Source: Streptococcus cuniculi
Lineage (GTDB): Bacteria; Bacillota; Bacilli; Lactobacillales; Streptococcaceae
Reading direction: 5' to 3'
Length of the DNA: 64,000 nucleotides
Assembly (NCBI RefSeq): GCF_001921845.1
Contig: NZ_MSJM01000001.1
Location: 257,691 to 321,690 of the forward strand
Positions 20,920 through 31,674 of this stretch are shown in pieces. Numbering within the stretch: the stretch's first letter is position 1; each line of letters opens with the position of its first letter. The position numbers and the translations under genes were made by a program. Below the pieces are notes generated by a model that saw only the letters and a list, made by a program, of their open reading frames with translations, was not told where the DNA came from and searched no databases.

Positions 20920-22278
20920 CTACTTATTTCCCTTCAATTCCTCGATAGTCTTGAGAAAGCTATCGCCGCGTACCTCAAAGTTGACATACATATCCCAGCT
21001 GGCATTGGCAGGGCTGAGAAGGACCGTATCCCCTGTCTCTGCTAATTGATACGCTTTTTTCGTTGCATCAGCTACATCTTGGGCATCTGTATACGATACT
21101 CCAGCCTTATCCGCTGCACGTTTCACACGAGGAGCAGACTCGCCCAGAATAACCATGTGTTTTAAGCCTACTAAATCTGGCACTAACTCATCAAATTCAT
21201 TGCCACGATCAAGTCCACCTGCAATCAAGATGACCTTGCTATTATCAAAACCAGACAGGGCTTTTTGGGTCGCCAAGATATTGGTTGACTTGCTGTCATT
21301 GTAGAAGGTCACGCCATTGATTTGTCCTGCATGTTGCAGACGGTGCTTAACTCCGCCAAAGGTTGACAGGGCTTCATGGATAGCTTGATTATCAACGCCC
21401 ATCACCTTTGCAACGGCAATCGTCGCAAGCGCATTTTCAATATTGTGGCTACCTGGTACACCGATGTCGCTTGCTGCCATGATGCGCTCTCCCTTAAAGT
21501 AGAGCTGACCGTCTAAAAGATAGGCTCCGTCAACTATTTCTTGTGTCGAAACAGGTATCACTTGGGCCTTGGTCTTGCTAGCCAATGAGGCTGCAATTTC
21601 CTGGTTCATATTAAGAATAACCATGTCGTCTGCTGTCATCTGCTCTTGAATCCGCCACTTGGCTGCCACGTATTCCTCAAAAGAGCCATGGTAGTCGATG
21701 TGGGTCGGCATCAGATTGGTGATGACTGCGATATGAGGACGAAACTCTTTTGTTCCCATGAGTTGGAAAGAGGACAATTCCATGACGAGGACGTCCTCTT
21801 TAGTCGCTTCTTGGGCAACAGATGAGGCAGGAAAACCGATATTGCCACAGAGTTTAGCTGATTTTTGACCTTGATTGAGGACTTCTGCAATCATGGTTGT
21901 GGTGGTTGTTTTCCCATTTGATCCCGTAATCCCGATAATCGGCGCTTCAGAAACAAGATAAGCCAACTCCACCTCTGTCCAGACAGGAATGCCTCTTTGA
22001 AGTGCTTTTTCGACCATAGGATTGTCATAGCGAATTCCTGGATTTTTCACTAGAAGGGCAAAGTCTTCATCTAATAATTCCAAGGGATGACTACCGCATA
22101 TCACACGAATTCCTGCTTCTAAGAGAGATTGGGCTGTTGGATTTTCGTCAAACGGTTTCCCGTCATTGACTGTGACAATTGCACCTAATTTGTCCAACAG
22201 ACGCGCTGCAGCCTCACCAGATTTGGCAAGCCCTAGAACCAATACTTTTGTATTTTCAAATTGTTTTACCTGATTCAT
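20920..22278 (-). CDS. murD: UDP-N-acetylmuramoylalanine-D-glutamate ligase
   Basis: Cytosolic ATP-dependent ligase adding D-Glu to UDP-MurNAc-L-Ala. The 452-residue product has an N-terminal Rossmann-like UDP-binding domain ([17 protein letters not shown]), the ATP-binding motif [15 protein letters not shown], the central-domain motif [14 protein letters not shown] and the C-terminal ligase segment with [14 protein letters not shown] and [11 protein letters not shown]. It heads the murD-murG-divIB run. Confidence 0.97.
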   Translation of the reverse strand: MNQVKQFENTKVLVLGLAKSGEAAARLLDKLGAIVTVNDGKPFDENPTAQSLLEAGIRVICGSHPLELLDEDFALLVKNPGIRYDNPMVEKALQRGIPVWTEVELAYLVSEAPIIGITGSNGKTTTTTMIAEVLNQGQKSAKLCGNIGFPASSVAQEATKEDVLVMELSSFQLMGTKEFRPHIAVITNLMPTHIDYHGSFEEYVAAKWRIQEQMTADDMVILNMNQEIAASLASKTKAQVIPVSTQEIVDGAYLLDGQLYFKGERIMAASDIGVPGSHNIENALATIAVAKVMGVDNQAIHEALSTFGGVKHRLQHAGQINGVTFYNDSKSTNILATQKALSGFDNSKVILIAGGLDRGNEFDELVPDLVGLKHMVILGESAPRVKRAADKAGVSYTDAQDVADATKKAYQLAETGDTVLLSPANASWDMYVNFEVRGDSFLKTIEELKGNK

Positions 22279-22356
22279 CTTGGTACCATACTTTCTATTC
22301 CTAGCCTATCTATTTTACCTTGAATGCGCTCCTTTTTCAAGCGAAAGCGGAAAAGA

Positions 22357-22390
22357 AATAGAGTAGAACCAAAATGGATTCTACTCTATT
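22357..22390 (-). terminator. Terminator after the typA-DUF3165 unit
   Basis: Arms AATAGAGTAGAA and TTCTACTCTATT around a 10-base loop, followed on the minus strand by TTCTTTTCC. It lies between the DUF3165 gene and murD. Confidence 0.8.
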
Positions 22391-22396
22391 ATGTAT

Positions 22397-22678
22397 TCAC
22401 CGATAACGATAGGGTCTTCTCTTTGGACGCAGTGTTTTTCTCGGTTTATCCAAGAAATAGATATCGCGCATAGCCCATAGTCCAACCACGACCATTCCGA
22501 TAACGAGCCACATCTCTGGCGGAGATTGCAACACTTTCAAAAGGCCCAGCAGCAAGGCAATCAAGAGCCCAACCACAATAAAGACGGCCGCCACCACATT
22601 CATGGTGCCCTTGATATTGCTCGGTGCGGCGAAAATGTAGAATAGTACCAACATAATGGCAACAATCAGATAAAACAT
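22397..22678 (-). CDS. DUF3165 family membrane protein
   Basis: A 93-residue protein with three hydrophobic segments (about residues 1-17, 24-48 and 54-73) and a basic tail (KPRKTLRPKRRPYRYR), matching the streptococcal DUF3165 family as I recall it. The positive tail suggests a cytoplasmic C-terminus. It starts 4 bases after typA ends, so it is probably co-expressed. The function is unknown. Confidence 0.7.
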   Translation of the reverse strand: MFYLIVAIMLVLFYIFAAPSNIKGTMNVVAAVFIVVGLLIALLLGLLKVLQSPPEMWLVIGMVVVGLWAMRDIYFLDKPRKTLRPKRRPYRYR

Positions 22679-22682
22679 AGGC

Positions 22683-24533
22683 TTAGCCCTCTTCGGCTGC
22701 TAATTTTTTCTTCTTAGCGGCTTTGTCACGTTCCGCTTTATTTAAAATTTGTTTACGTAGACGGATAGATTCTGGTGTGACTTCCATGTACTCATCGTCG
22801 TTCAAGAATTCAAGTGATTCTTCCAAGGTCAAGATACGCGGTGTTTTGATAACAGCTGTTTGGTCCTTGGTCGCCGAGCGGACATTGGTCATGGCTTTTG
22901 CTGTCGTGATATTAACTGTCAAGTCATTTTCACGAGAATTTTCCCCGATAATCATTCCTTCGTAGACTTCTGTACCTGGGTTAACAAAAATCGTACCACG
23001 TTCTTCAATCCGCATAATGGAGTAAGTCGTTGCTTTTCCTGCATCAATCGAAACCAAGGCACCGCGGTGACGGCCACCAATTTCACCTGGAACGACTGGA
23101 AGGTATTGGTCAAAGGTATGGTTCATGATTCCATATCCGCGGGTCATTGAAAGGAACTCTGTTGAATAGCCAATCAAACCACGAGCTGGCACAAGGAAGA
23201 CCAAACGAGTTTGACCATTTCCTGTCGCCTGCATATCAAGCATTTCACCCTTGCGTTCAGAAAGACTTTGGATAACAGATCCTTGGTACTCTTCAGGAGT
23301 GTCGATTTGCACGCGCTCAAACGGCTCCATTTTCACGCCGTCCACTTCCTTGATGATAACTTCTGGACGTGATACTTGAAGCTCATAGCCTTCACGACGC
23401 ATGGTTTCAATCAAGATAGACAAGTGCAACTCACCGCGGCCTGATACCGTCCATTTATCTGGTGAGTCTGTTGCGTCAACCCGAAGCGATACGTCTGTTT
23501 GCAACTCTGCTAAAAGACGCTCTTCGACCTTACGAGAGGTAATCCATTTTCCTTCACGACCTGCAAATGGTGAGTTATTCACAAGGAAGGTCATTTGAAG
23601 GGTTGGCTCGTCAATACGAAGTACTGGTAGTGGCTCAATCGCATCTGTAGGCGTAACGGTTTCTCCAACGAAGATGTCTTCCATACCAGAAACGGCGATC
23701 AAGTCTCCTGCTTTTGCTTCTTGGATTTCCTTGCGTTCAAGACCAAAGAAACCAAAGAGTTTTGTCACGCGGAAGTTTTTCGTTGTGCCGTCTAATTTTG
23801 AAAGGGTTACTTGGTCACCAACTTTCACCGTTCCACGGAATACGCGTCCGATACCGATACGGCCGACGAAATCATTGTAGTCTAAAAGTGACACTTGGAA
23901 TTGCAAGGGCTCGTCTGAATTGTCCACTGGAGCCGGGATATGCTCGATAATGGTGTCAAAGATTGGTGCCATGGTTTCTTCTTGGTCTGCTGGATTGTCA
24001 GAAAGAGAAGAAGTTCCGTTAATGGCTGATGCGTAGACTACTGGGAATTCTAACTGGTCATCATCTGCACCTAACTCGATAAAGAGTTCCAAGACCTCGT
24101 CCACCACTTCTGCTGGTCGAGCAGATGGTTTGTCGATTTTGTTAACCACAACGATTGGGGTCAAGTTTTGCTCCAGCGCTTTTTTCAATACAAAGCGCGT
24201 CTGCGGCATGGTCCCTTCATAGGCGTCGACAACAAGGACAACCCCATCAACCATTTTCATAATCCGCTCGACTTCTCCACCGAAGTCCGCGTGCCCTGGC
24301 GTATCCATGATGTTAATCCGAGTGCCGTTATAAGCAACTGCTGTATTTTTTGCAAGAATGGTAATTCCACGCTCTTTTTCAATATCGTTTGAATCCATCG
24401 CGCGCTCATCCAACTGTGTACGCTCATCAAGCGTTTGAGATTGTTTTAACAACTCGTCGACCAAGGTTGTTTTCCCGTGGTCAACGTGAGCGATGATCGC
24501 GACATTACGAATATCATTTCTTAAATTTGTCAT
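22683..24533 (-). CDS. typA: Ribosome-binding GTPase TypA/BipA
   Basis: Translational GTPase of the EF-G class, active in ribosome assembly and stress adaptation. The 616-residue product has G1 [15 protein letters not shown], the switch [14 protein letters not shown]3 [13 protein letters not shown]4 [10 protein letters not shown], and the BipA-type C-terminal domain with [21 protein letters not shown] (in part). The C-terminus is Lys-rich ([16 protein letters not shown]). It is divergent from the secreted protein gene at 24745. Confidence 0.97.
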   Translation of the reverse strand: MTNLRNDIRNVAIIAHVDHGKTTLVDELLKQSQTLDERTQLDERAMDSNDIEKERGITILAKNTAVAYNGTRINIMDTPGHADFGGEVERIMKMVDGVVLVVDAYEGTMPQTRFVLKKALEQNLTPIVVVNKIDKPSARPAEVVDEVLELFIELGADDDQLEFPVVYASAINGTSSLSDNPADQEETMAPIFDTIIEHIPAPVDNSDEPLQFQVSLLDYNDFVGRIGIGRVFRGTVKVGDQVTLSKLDGTTKNFRVTKLFGFFGLERKEIQEAKAGDLIAVSGMEDIFVGETVTPTDAIEPLPVLRIDEPTLQMTFLVNNSPFAGREGKWITSRKVEERLLAELQTDVSLRVDATDSPDKWTVSGRGELHLSILIETMRREGYELQVSRPEVIIKEVDGVKMEPFERVQIDTPEEYQGSVIQSLSERKGEMLDMQATGNGQTRLVFLVPARGLIGYSTEFLSMTRGYGIMNHTFDQYLPVVPGEIGGRHRGALVSIDAGKATTYSIMRIEERGTIFVNPGTEVYEGMIIGENSRENDLTVNITTAKAMTNVRSATKDQTAVIKTPRILTLEESLEFLNDDEYMEVTPESIRLRKQILNKAERDKAAKKKKLAAEEG

Positions 24534-24744
24534 ATCTGCCTCTACTTTGTTTAGTTTAACTAAAAAAGTATATCACATATCTCCACAAAAAGCACCGATA
24601 AGCTGATTGTAAATGTTTTCAGATAGGGATTTGAAAATATTACATCCATTCCTGTCTTCTTTCGCGGTTTGGAAAACGCTTTTATTCGGTTTGTTTTTAT
24701 GCTATACTAATCTCATAAATCAATAAAGAAAAGAGGAGAACCTG

Positions 24745-25428
24745 ATGAAAAAGAAACTGTCTTTATTGCTCGTTGCAGCCTGTAGTACCCTTGCACTCTT
24801 TGGTTTTACTCATGTAAAAGCAGATACTCCTATCTATCGTCTTTATAACCGTACGAATGGGGAGCATCTCTATACGACATCTGCAAATGAGAAAGATGTC
24901 TTATTTAAACAACATGGTTGGGGATATGAAGGCATTGCCTGGAATGCTCCTGATGCTGGAACTCCTGTTTATCGCCTTTACAACGCTGGTTTACAAAACC
25001 ATCTCTATACTTCAGATGTCAATGAAGTACAGACCCTAATCCGTAAGCATGGTTGGACTGCTGATAATAATGGTCAGCCCGTCTTTTACTCTGGTGGTTC
25101 TGTGCCAATCTACCGGGTCTACAACTTTAAATTAAGAGGCCTACACCATTGGACAACTGATGCGAATGAGTATTCTATCCTCCCGAGACATGGCTGGCAA
25201 CAAGAAGGCGTTAAGTTCTACGCCAATTCCTTAGGAGCACCAATCCAAACTCAATATGCTACACCAGCACCAACGCCAAAACGACCAAGTGCAGGAACAG
25301 GGGCAAACGCGTCTCACTATCCAAATTGTGCAGCAGTCAGAGCCGCTGGCAAAGCACCTATTTATAGAGGTCAACCCGGTTATGGACCCCATCTAGATCG
25401 AGACGGAGACGGTGTTGCCTGCGAGTGA
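24745..25428 (+). CDS. Secreted protein with three DUF5648-like repeats and a C-terminal Excalibur domain
   Basis: A 227-residue exported protein. A Sec signal peptide (MKKKLSLLLVAACSTLALFGFTHVKA) is followed by three repeats of the form PxYRLYN-n-HLYT-n-HGW (starting about residues 28, 73 and 120), as in DUF5648 lectin-like modules. A Thr/Pro/Ala linker leads to an Excalibur calcium-binding domain (YPNCAAVRAAGKAPIYRG, then DRDGDGVACE at the very end). It has a GAGGAG RBS and an extended -10 TGCTATACT near 24700. It may bind cell-wall glycans. No catalytic domain is visible. Confidence 0.85.
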   Translation: MKKKLSLLLVAACSTLALFGFTHVKADTPIYRLYNRTNGEHLYTTSANEKDVLFKQHGWGYEGIAWNAPDAGTPVYRLYNAGLQNHLYTSDVNEVQTLIRKHGWTADNNGQPVFYSGGSVPIYRVYNFKLRGLHHWTTDANEYSILPRHGWQQEGVKFYANSLGAPIQTQYATPAPTPKRPSAGTGANASHYPNCAAVRAAGKAPIYRGQPGYGPHLDRDGDGVACE

Positions 25429-25482
25429 GATTAATGGTTGAGCAAAATAATCTGAAATAAAGGAAGACTAGAAACCTTAACA

Positions 25483-25510
25483 GCCATCAGTATAAACTGG
25501 TGGTTTTCTT
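25483..25510 (+). terminator. Possible terminator after the DUF5648/Excalibur gene
   Basis: Imperfect stem CCATCAG/CTGGTGG (one wobble pair) followed by TTTTCTTG. The rest of 25511-25651 shows nothing else recognisable. Confidence 0.5.
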
Positions 25511-25651
25511 GTTTTTCTCTTCAAAAACTAAACCAGTTTCTGCCTTCAGAAATCAACAAGCACTCCTCTGAATATCAACACCTAAACTGTTTAGCTTATA
25601 CAAAAAATAAGAGGAAAGGATTGTTTCATCCCTACCTCTTTTATACTAGTC

Positions 25652-26644
25652 TTACAATATATTCTCAAACGTATCGCGGACATCTTGTGGCCAGACGCTG
25701 GATTGGACCTCGCCGATGTGTTTTTTGCGGAGCAAGAACATGGCAAGACGCGATTGCCCGATACCGCCACCGATAGTGAGGGGAAAGAGACCATTTAATA
25801 ATGCTTTATGCCATTCAAATTCCAGTCTGTCTTCGTCGCCTGTAATCGCAACTTGGCGCTTCAGCGCTTCTTCATCCACCCGAATGCCCATAGAAGATAG
25901 TTCAAAAGCAGATTGCAACTGCTCATTCCAAACCAGAATGTCTCCATTTAGCCCCTTGTAGCCATTTTCAGATGGTGTCGTCCAGTCATCGTAGTCAGGT
26001 GCTCTGCCGTCATGTGGTTTGCCATCTGGCAACTCTCCACCAATTCCAATCAGGAAAACAGCTCCGTATTCTTTTGCAATGGCATTTTCCCGCTCTTTTG
26101 GTGTCAAGCCTGGATAGCGCTCTGCCAATTCTTCCGAATGGATAAAGGTAATTTGCTTAGGCAAGACTGCGTCAATATCATAGCGAGCTTCCACAGCTAA
26201 TTCTGTCAGCCGAATGGCCTTATAAATCAACTCCACCGTCTCTTTCAAATAAGCGAGGTTGCGTCTGCCGTCTGGAATGACTTTCTCCCAGTCCCACTGG
26301 TCTACGTAGACCGAGTGAATGGGATCAAGCGAGTCTTCATCTGGCCGAAGAGCCTTCATGTGGACAAATAGACCTTCCCCTTCATTAAAGCCAAAGCGAG
26401 CCAAGGTATGGCGCTTCCATTTGGCCAAGGAATGAACGACTTCATAGGTCGCATCTGGAATCAATTTGACATTGACGGTTACCGCATTTTCAACCCCTGA
26501 TAGGTTGTCCTGCATCCCGTCACCGACACGGCTCAAAATCGGGCCCTGTACTTCGACAATTTCCAACTTGTCCTTTAGATATTGGGTAAAGGTGTTTTTG
26601 ACAAAGGAAATCTCTTCTTGTTGGTGGATAAAACTCTTCTTCAT
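25652..26644 (-). CDS. asnA: Aspartate-ammonia ligase
   Basis: Makes asparagine from aspartate, ammonia and ATP; a class II synthetase-like enzyme. The 330-residue product has the expected length and motifs: [19 protein letters not shown] at the start, [48 protein letters not shown], and the closing [23 protein letters not shown] box lies about 30 bases upstream of the start and GGAGG serves as RBS. It is monocistronic. Confidence 0.97.
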   Translation of the reverse strand: MKKSFIHQQEEISFVKNTFTQYLKDKLEIVEVQGPILSRVGDGMQDNLSGVENAVTVNVKLIPDATYEVVHSLAKWKRHTLARFGFNEGEGLFVHMKALRPDEDSLDPIHSVYVDQWDWEKVIPDGRRNLAYLKETVELIYKAIRLTELAVEARYDIDAVLPKQITFIHSEELAERYPGLTPKERENAIAKEYGAVFLIGIGGELPDGKPHDGRAPDYDDWTTPSENGYKGLNGDILVWNEQLQSAFELSSMGIRVDEEALKRQVAITGDEDRLEFEWHKALLNGLFPLTIGGGIGQSRLAMFLLRKKHIGEVQSSVWPQDVRDTFENIL

Positions 26645-26748
26645 ACTCCATAACCTCCAAAACTATATTCCTATTATAGCCTTTTTAGTGGATATGTAAA
26701 GTGAAATATTAAATTTTCTGATAATTTTATACTCCTAGGCCATTAGCC

Positions 26749-27786
26749 TTACAGCAAGGTTTCAAGAGCCTGGCGGCATTCTGGTGTGGCAAGCCGAGGA
26801 CCACGCACTGCTTTCACTCCTAAACGCTTCATCTGCGACAGGGGAAAATCGCTATCTGCCAACTCTTTCAAGACCTCCAGCTGCATGTATTGTCTATCGC
26901 TTTCAGCAATATTAGCCTTGGTCACGCGACAGAGATAGCGAATGGCCTGAATCGGTGCGGTCATATAAATACAGACCATATCGCCTGCCTTGATTTTGGG
27001 CTTTTGGCTCCAGAGAATCTCGCCCTTGCTCCGTAATTCGGTATCAATATCATAGAGTTTGGGATTGGCTGGGATAAGCCAGCAACAAGGACCAGATGAA
27101 AGTTGCGTCGCTTTCGGAGCGACCAAATCGCGGCTCTTACTGACGAGGGCAAACAAGACCTCATCTGCTAAACTGCCGTCCAGGCTAATCGAAACCCAAG
27201 TTTTCTTAGACATGTGGTAGGCAGGATAAATGCCTGCTGTTGAAAGCAAATTCTTCATCTGCCCAGCTTCTACTTTGACATTGATAATTTCGACTATTCC
27301 TGCTTTGTCTGCCACTCCCAAGGCTGTCCACGGCACTTGGGTCACCAAGCCGTACCATTTTTGATTGGTAGCATGGCGCAGGGTGGCGATGTCTGGCGCC
27401 TTGGTAAAGGGATAATCAGGAACTTCTTGAAACTGTTCCTTTACATAGCGAACCAAGCGGTTGCCTTGGGCGGATTGAAAGGTTTCTTCTTCGGTACAAT
27501 GCTGCACCAAGTGGTGCAGAATCTCCGCATAACGCTCTCGTACTTCTCCTACAAAGGCCCCGACCGCACGCTGAATGCGAAAGGCATGGTATTCTTCATC
27601 CATATCCAAGTCCCAGATTTGGGCAGAGGCCTGATTTGGCAATTCTACCCGAATCCGCGCTTCAAAATGGCCATCCATAAAGGGCTGACAAAAGCGCCAA
27701 ACCCCATTTTCTTCCTCAAAACCATAGGCCAAGAGGCGGTCTTTCTGCCAGATTTTATCCTTGAAAAACGAGTCTTCAAACAACAT
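26749..27786 (-). CDS. MmcQ/YjbR-like protein with a C-terminal EVE/PUA-like domain
   Basis: A 345-residue protein. The middle part (about residues 110-205, TLRHATNQKWYGLVTQVPW to KSRDLV) resembles the MmcQ/YjbR DNA-binding-like fold. The end (about 215-345, CCWLIPANPKLYDI to KAGDMVCIYMTAPIQAIRYLCRV) resembles EVE/PUA modules that bind modified bases. The N-terminal 100 residues are not recognised. ATG 27786 is chosen for its perfect AAAGGAGGAAG RBS; the frame extends 16 codons further without one. The fusion suggests a nucleic-acid role, but this is inference. Confidence 0.7.
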   Translation of the reverse strand: MLFEDSFFKDKIWQKDRLLAYGFEEENGVWRFCQPFMDGHFEARIRVELPNQASAQIWDLDMDEEYHAFRIQRAVGAFVGEVRERYAEILHHLVQHCTEEETFQSAQGNRLVRYVKEQFQEVPDYPFTKAPDIATLRHATNQKWYGLVTQVPWTALGVADKAGIVEIINVKVEAGQMKNLLSTAGIYPAYHMSKKTWVSISLDGSLADEVLFALVSKSRDLVAPKATQLSSGPCCWLIPANPKLYDIDTELRSKGEILWSQKPKIKAGDMVCIYMTAPIQAIRYLCRVTKANIAESDRQYMQLEVLKELADSDFPLSQMKRLGVKAVRGPRLATPECRQALETLL

Positions 27787-27873
27787 TGCTTCCTCCTTTA
27801 CCCTGTTTAAAAAAAAGTGTGGAAATCGATTCATCGACCTTCCCCACTCTTTTCATTTCTCTCTAAATCCGCA

Positions 27874-28053
27874 CTAGTTCGCTACGTCATCCTTGTCTTT
27901 TTGCTCTCCTTGATCCATGGCTTTTTTAAAAGATGAAATCATTTTGCCGATGGATTCGCCCAACTCTGGCAGGCGTTTTGGTCCAAAAATCAAGAGGGCA
28001 CCCAAGACTAAGATAATCATTCCTGGTGCTCCAATATCGCGTAAGATTCCCAT
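27874..28053 (-). CDS. tatA: Twin-arginine translocase subunit TatA
   Basis: Pore-forming component of the Tat pathway. The 59-residue product has an N-terminal membrane helix (GMIILVLGALLIFG), the hinge FGPKRLPELGESIGK, an amphipathic helix and a charged tail. ATG 28053 gives the standard short N-terminus and has a GGAGA RBS. It is 1 base from tatC and ends the efe-tat operon. Its dedicated substrate is probably EfeB, encoded upstream. Confidence 0.95.
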   Translation of the reverse strand: MGILRDIGAPGMIILVLGALLIFGPKRLPELGESIGKMISSFKKAMDQGEQKDKDDVAN

Positions 28054-28054
28054 A

Positions 28055-28774
28055 TCAGGTTCTCCTTTTTTCTTTTCTTCGGTAGAGCCACTTGCTAAGC
28101 GCCACACTCACTTCATAGATGAGAATGAGCGGCACCGTCATGGCTAAATCACTGGTAAAATCAGCTGGAGTAATGACCACGGCCATCACCAGCAAACTAA
28201 AGTAGGCATGTCTTCTATATTGTACCAAAAATCGCGGGCTAAGGATACCGATGGAGGTCAAAAAAGCAACCAAGACAGGAATTTCAAAGACAACAGCCAT
28301 CGGGATGGTCGTATGCAGCAAGAAAGCCAGATAATTTTGCGCGGTTAACTGGGTATCAAAGAGCCCTTCGCCAAAGGACAAGAGCACCTGTAAAAGGGCT
28401 GGACTGACCAGATAAAAGCCAAACAGCAGCCCCGCTACAAAGCAGAGAAAAACCGCGGGAATATACCAAAATACGCTTCTTGCTTCTGCCTTTTCAAGGG
28501 CTGGTACAACAAAAGCCCAGACTTGATAGGTCAAAAAAGGCAGGGTCAAGGTAAAGGCCACAAGGCTCGCCAAATTGATATAAATCCACAGAATGTCATT
28601 TGGCCCCAAGACAATCAATTTTTGGGAAAATCCCTGCGTTAAAAACTGATAGATGCTACTTGAAAAATAGAGACTGACCAAAAAACTGAGGAAGAAAAAG
28701 GAAACAGTCCAGATAAATCGGCTCCGAAATTCAGTCAAGTGCTCCACAATGGTCAATTCTTGCTTAGTCTTCAT
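28055..28774 (-). CDS. tatC: Twin-arginine translocase subunit TatC
   Basis: Signal-peptide receptor of the Tat pathway with six membrane segments. The 239-residue product has the N-terminal conserved block LTIVEHLTEFRSRFIWT, with HLTEFRSR as the typical start motif, and the F-E pair region near VFEIPVLVAFL. It overlaps efeU by 11 bases. Its only visible client in the window is EfeB. Confidence 0.95.
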   Translation of the reverse strand: MKTKQELTIVEHLTEFRSRFIWTVSFFFLSFLVSLYFSSSIYQFLTQGFSQKLIVLGPNDILWIYINLASLVAFTLTLPFLTYQVWAFVVPALEKAEARSVFWYIPAVFLCFVAGLLFGFYLVSPALLQVLLSFGEGLFDTQLTAQNYLAFLLHTTIPMAVVFEIPVLVAFLTSIGILSPRFLVQYRRHAYFSLLVMAVVITPADFTSDLAMTVPLILIYEVSVALSKWLYRRKEKRRT

Positions 28775-30461
28775 GCGGCTCTCGATTCTTCCAGGTTAGC
28801 CAGCCAATCAAGCCTAGGAGCAGGGCTTGTGGTAGCAGAATTTCGATACTTGGATAAAGACCGATGACATCAAGAGTCGGAATACCCTTGACCACATGAC
28901 TAGGCAATATATTGGTCAATTGAAGGGCGTGCAGGCTCACTCCCAGCATCTTAAAGGCGAGACCATAAATCAGCCATGTTAGGTAGAAAAAGACCTTGTG
29001 CGGTTTGATTTTACTCGTCGTTTTCAGCATGACAAATGCTAGGATGACCAAGACTAGGAAGGCCAAAGCGATACCCAGTAGGAAATCCTGCAAGGTGATT
29101 TTGGGCAGAATCCCTGCATAAAAGAGAATGGTTTCTGCCCCCTCACGAAAGACCGCTAGAAAACTAAGAGCAAACATGGAAACAAAACTACCGCTTGCGG
29201 TGACCACGCGCATCTGTTGTTCCATATAAGCATTCCACTTCTTGACCGAAGACTTACTGTGGAGCCAGATACCAATCACAATCATCATGATGACCGCCAC
29301 AATCCCGACTGCCCCTTCGATGATTTCACGATTCGCACCTGATGAGAGCCTAGGGAAAAATTGCTGCAAAGCAAGCGCCAGGAGGGCACTAGCTAACAGA
29401 CCCGCAAGTGCCCCACCATAGACCCATGTCAAACCTTTTTTCTGCCTGCTAGCTTTTAAGGTGGAGACTAAGACCATGACGATGAGAAGGGCCTCAACCC
29501 CCTCACGCAACAAAATCAACATGGCATCAAAAACATTGTAGCTGGCCGAGGTGTCAATGCTAGACAAATCCGCAATCAGCTGGGCTAATCTTTCCTGATA
29601 AGCAGGCTCTTCCCCTCGCACCATGATAACAGGCGACTCACTCTCCACCCGGGTATACAGGCTAGGATTTCGCGTGCTGACATCGCCCTCAATGGTCGGC
29701 CAAATGGTGATAAATTCCTTCATCAGAGAAGCACCCTTGGTCTTGTCATCAGCTTCAAAGGCGGTCTTTGCCTGCACTAAGAGGTCAAGCCCGTCTTTTA
29801 AGGTCAAATTGGTCGCAGCTGTCACCACTTCCTTGCCATCAATAAACTCTTGAATAGCAGTTTGCAAGTCGTCAAAAGAGGCCTGAATACTGCTATAGTC
29901 CACAGGTTCTGTCTCAATGCTACTGCGCAAGAACGAAATAGCCGTCTCAATCTTTCCATAATGACCTGTACTGGTATCGCGGACAATCCCCTCATTGACC
30001 GTCCAAGTGCTATTTAACTTTTTGTACTGCTCCTTGATTGCTACGATGTCCTTGCTGTCAATAGCAACCTGCAACTGCTCGTAATAAGGTACGAGTTTAT
30101 TCATCAACTTCTCTTTTTCAGCTTCAACATCAACTGGGTGTTGCTCGGCATCAAAGTCCAAGAGAGCTTTTGAAACAGCAACCAAATTTTCTTCTGACGG
30201 TGTCTTTTCTAATTCCACAAGGCGTTTTTCTACCCGCTGACCCGCCTTAGAATCATGGTTATCAACCTGCGTGAAATCTGCCTGCAGTTGAGCAATCAGC
30301 TGCTCTGCTCTTTCCTTATCCCCTTTGTTCAAGGCTGTAGTCGCATCTGTAATCGTGATAAAGAGATGACTATAGGACTCTTTTGCAAATACCGGGCTGG
30401 TAAATAAAGCAAGAACCAATACCGCAACCAGCACCAGTCTATTCAAATAAGGCTTGACCAA
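28764..30461 (-). CDS. efeU: FTR1 family iron permease EfeU with N-terminal extracytoplasmic domain
   Basis: Membrane permease of the EfeUOB iron uptake system. The 565-residue product has a signal/TM helix (LNRLVLVAVLVLALF), a long helical extracytoplasmic domain (about residues 25-310), then the FTR1 domain with seven membrane helices and two iron-binding REGxE motifs: REGVEALLIV (about 328) and REGAETILFY (about 441). The long N-terminal domain is usual for Gram-positive EfeU. The start lies inside the end of efeB (23-base overlap). Confidence 0.95.
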   Translation of the reverse strand: MVKPYLNRLVLVAVLVLALFTSPVFAKESYSHLFITITDATTALNKGDKERAEQLIAQLQADFTQVDNHDSKAGQRVEKRLVELEKTPSEENLVAVSKALLDFDAEQHPVDVEAEKEKLMNKLVPYYEQLQVAIDSKDIVAIKEQYKKLNSTWTVNEGIVRDTSTGHYGKIETAISFLRSSIETEPVDYSSIQASFDDLQTAIQEFIDGKEVVTAATNLTLKDGLDLLVQAKTAFEADDKTKGASLMKEFITIWPTIEGDVSTRNPSLYTRVESESPVIMVRGEEPAYQERLAQLIADLSSIDTSASYNVFDAMLILLREGVEALLIVMVLVSTLKASRQKKGLTWVYGGALAGLLASALLALALQQFFPRLSSGANREIIEGAVGIVAVIMMIVIGIWLHSKSSVKKWNAYMEQQMRVVTASGSFVSMFALSFLAVFREGAETILFYAGILPKITLQDFLLGIALAFLVLVILAFVMLKTTSKIKPHKVFFYLTWLIYGLAFKMLGVSLHALQLTNILPSHVVKGIPTLDVIGLYPSIEILLPQALLLGLIGWLTWKNREPHED

Positions 30462-31671
30462 TGTACTCTCCTTTTTTCACCCCAGCAAAACAGGCAAATA
30501 AGCCACTTCCAACATGCGTGATGTATTCATTTAACTTGTCTACATTTCCGAGATTATTTTGAATGGTGATAAACTGTTCTGGATCTTTTTGGAATGAAAT
30601 AAAGAGCAAACCTGAATCGAATTGTCCTGTTTTTTCATCAATCCCATCAGAATAAGAATAGGCCCTGCGATAGATTTCAACACCCGTCTCCTTAGCAAGG
30701 CGGACATGGGAATCCACCGGCACAACTGGCTCGCCCTTATCGTCTTTCAAATCGAGATCCACTTCATCAAACTCATCTTTTTGCCCAAAGGCTGCGCCAC
30801 TTTCCTTGTAACGACCGAAGGTATTTTCTTGCTCTTTCAGGCTAGTCCTATCCCACGTTTCTAAGAACATCTGAATCCTGCGCACCGCCATATAGGTACC
30901 ACCCCGCATCCAATCGGCCCCATCACACCAGATGACTTCCTTGAACTCTTCTTCCGTCTTGCCATTAGCCGTTCCGTCCTTAAAGCCAAAGAGGTTTCTC
31001 GGGGTTTCCTTGCGATTGCCGAGCGCCGCAAATCCTGCCTGACTCCACTTCATGGTCACCGCATGGCGGGCCTTTCTCACCAGATTTCTGACCGCATGAA
31101 AGGCTACCTGCTCATCATCTGCACAGGCCTGAATGACGATGTCTCCCCCTGTATATGTTTCCTTGAGTTGATCGCGCGGAAATACAGGTAAATCCCGAAA
31201 TTCTTTTGGCTTTTTACTATCCAAGCCCAACTTGGTCAAAAAGGCAGGTGAAATGCCAAACGTCAGGGTCAGGCGATGCGGATTGAGACCAACGGTTTCT
31301 CCTGTATCAAATGGCGGAAGATAGCTATTAGCCCCGTCTTCTTTGACCAACTGCCCGCTCACCAATTTCTCGCTATAATCTGTCCAGTCCTTAAACATCT
31401 GGATGACTTCAGCCTTGTCTGTTGAATGCAAGTCCAGCACCACAAAATAGACATTTTTTTGCATCGGCGTCACGATCCCTGCCTGGTGCTCACCATAAAA
31501 GGCAAGCTCTTCTCCACCGTCAGCTTTCGCGCTTTCTCCCATCACTTTTTTAGCGAAAAAAGCAGATGCACCAGAGGCACCGAGCGCAAGCCCAGCCCCT
31601 CCTATACCTGCTTTTTTGAGAAATTCACGACGATCCATTTTCTTATCAAACCATTTTTCGTCTTTTGTCAT
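30439..31671 (-). CDS. efeB: Dye-decolourising peroxidase EfeB, Tat-exported
   Basis: Heme peroxidase exported folded by Tat; thought to oxidise ferrous iron or take iron from heme for EfeU. The 410-residue product has a twin-arginine signal (MDRREFLKKAGIGGAGLALG), the DyP GxxDG motif (FGFKDGTANG), the proximal heme His region (around IEIYRRAYSYSDG), and the distal Arg. It is 3 bases after efeO. Presence of tatC and tatA in the same operon fits its need for Tat export. Confidence 0.95.
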   Translation of the reverse strand: MTKDEKWFDKKMDRREFLKKAGIGGAGLALGASGASAFFAKKVMGESAKADGGEELAFYGEHQAGIVTPMQKNVYFVVLDLHSTDKAEVIQMFKDWTDYSEKLVSGQLVKEDGANSYLPPFDTGETVGLNPHRLTLTFGISPAFLTKLGLDSKKPKEFRDLPVFPRDQLKETYTGGDIVIQACADDEQVAFHAVRNLVRKARHAVTMKWSQAGFAALGNRKETPRNLFGFKDGTANGKTEEEFKEVIWCDGADWMRGGTYMAVRRIQMFLETWDRTSLKEQENTFGRYKESGAAFGQKDEFDEVDLDLKDDKGEPVVPVDSHVRLAKETGVEIYRRAYSYSDGIDEKTGQFDSGLLFISFQKDPEQFITIQNNLGNVDKLNEYITHVGSGLFACFAGVKKGEYIGQALFE

Positions 31672-31674
31672 TGT

